Shown here one piece after another: positions 63,464 to 64,000 of a stretch of 64,000 nucleotides of DNA. Position numbers and translations under genes: made by a program. The number at the start of each line of letters is the position of its first letter. Positions within the stretch are counted from its first letter, which is position 1. The notes under the pieces are model-generated. The model did not search any database. It was not told where the DNA came from and saw nothing but the letters and a program-made list of their open reading frames with translations. The stretch is taken from contig NZ_MLFN01000128.1 in NCBI RefSeq assembly GCF_002095315.1, forward strand, positions 62,001 to 126,000, given 5' to 3'. This stretch comes from Pantoea conspicua. Its GTDB lineage: Bacteria; Pseudomonadota; Gammaproteobacteria; Enterobacterales; Enterobacteriaceae.

Positions 63464-64000
63464 ATGTCAAAAGTCACCATGACGGCAATTGCTCACGCGG
63501 CAGGCGTGGGGGTTGCGACGGTCGATCGGGTGCTGAACCGCCGTGCGCCGGTACGAAGCGCAACCGAGCAGAAGGTGCTGGCGGCGGCCCGGCAGCTTGG
63601 TTATCGGCTGCCTGCGGCGTACAGCCTGCCCGCGACACAATCCGCAGCGCTTCAGTTGCGCTTTGGTTTTATCCTGCTGCCGGCCCGTTATTCGTTTTAT
63701 CAGCAATTGAGTGAGGCGCTGCAACAGCGCGCACGCGGACATCAGCCGCCGGGCAGCGAAACCGAATTTCGCTGGCACGATATTCACGAAGTGGAGGCGG
63801 TGGCCCGCTCTCTGCGCCAGCTGGCTCAGCGTTGTGATGTGATTGGTGTGGTGGCGCTGGATCATCCGCTGATTCGTCACGCGATTCAGGATGTGTCGCG
63901 GCTGGGCGTGCGGGTCTACGCGCTATTGTCAGATTTCTCGCCCTGTGAGCACGCCGGTTTTATCGGCATTGATAACCAGAAAGCGGGGCGCACCGCCGGA
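63464..64000 (+). CDS. LacI-family transcriptional regulator, N-terminal part
   Basis: The frame is open to the window edge, giving 179 residues of a usual ~340. The start MSKVTMTAIAHAAGVGVATV follows AGGGAGAAGAGGG. The helix-turn-helix (about 5-26) with DRVLNRRAPVRSATEQKVLA and the hinge AARQLGYRLP is typical of LacI repressors; the periplasmic-binding-protein-like effector domain begins near residue 63 (LRFGFILLP). It is divergent from the Gfo/Idh-isomerase operon and most probably its repressor. Effector unknown. Confidence 0.9.
   Translation, partial: MSKVTMTAIAHAAGVGVATVDRVLNRRAPVRSATEQKVLAAARQLGYRLPAAYSLPATQSAALQLRFGFILLPARYSFYQQLSEALQQRARGHQPPGSETEFRWHDIHEVEAVARSLRQLAQRCDVIGVVALDHPLIRHAIQDVSRLGVRVYALLSDFSPCEHAGFIGIDNQKAGRTAG

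Noticed and set aside
1-64000. tRNA, rRNA, CRISPR arrays, prophage or insertion-sequence transposases
   Set aside because: None was recognised on either strand; the only mobile-like signals are the MITE-like repeat and the repeats around the second TA module.

Overview
The window is chromosomal DNA of a Gram-negative gamma-proteobacterium of the order Enterobacterales, most likely Erwiniaceae (Pantoea-like). Many products are close in length and sequence to E. coli proteins (YjcE, ActP, YjcH, Acs, GltP, MurQ, MurP, SbmA, AbgT/B/A/R, Tsx, Gcd, YghU). The direct glucose-oxidation genes (gcd plus a three-subunit gluconate dehydrogenase) and the mosaic of Enterobacterales and plant-associated sugar genes point to Pantoea, Erwinia or Tatumella relatives. 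The genus is inference; no rRNA or tRNA gene is present to settle it.

Layout. 1-11.4 kb is an acetate and transport core syntenic with the E. coli ghxP-yjcE-actP-yjcH-acs-gltP region, interrupted by a LysR regulator with a cidAB pair and yfaZ. 11.4-18.1 kb carries a MITE-like element, murQP (MurNAc recycling), an Aer-type chemoreceptor and an AraC/MFS-exporter pair. 18.3-22 kb has a small DUF1471 protein, a Fur-box-preceded yncE, a HigBA-like toxin-antitoxin (TA) module and sbmA. 22.2-27.6 kb is a membrane gluconate dehydrogenase operon behind a perfect 14-bp GntR-type palindrome, then an MFS transporter. 27.7-34.1 kb holds a vestigial copy of the abgT 3' end, a second TA module and abgTBA-abgR (p-aminobenzoyl-glutamate use). 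34.2-41 kb contains a YjdN-like protein, tsx with CRP and CytR sites, a two-component system, a small AraC activator behind phased repeats, a LysR regulator and an MdtG-like exporter. 41-46 kb has gcd, an AT-rich orphan with a degenerate EAL-like fold, and an EntS-type MFS protein.

46-57.5 kb is the least familiar part: a carbohydrate locus with a Gfo/Idh dehydrogenase, BadF-type amino-sugar kinase, ROK regulator, ABC importer (ATPase, binding protein, two permeases), a GNAT acetyltransferase and a GH28 hydrolase without a signal peptide, followed by a tartrate/malate dehydrogenase with its LysR regulator. 58.5-64 kb has a second, lipoprotein-type YncE and a sugar-phosphate isomerase, each broken by one single-base frameshift, a DUF1330 protein, yghU, another Gfo/Idh dehydrogenase and the start of a LacI-family regulator.

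Working together: periplasmic oxidation of glucose to gluconate (Gcd) and on to 2-ketogluconate (gluconate dehydrogenase) can feed electrons to the respiratory chain; Acs/ActP scavenge acetate; MurPQ and AbgTBA recycle cell-wall and folate breakdown products; the 46-57 kb locus probably imports a uronic-acid-containing, perhaps amino-sugar-containing, plant or microbial oligosaccharide. All calls come from reading the sequence and from remembered family features; no database search was run.
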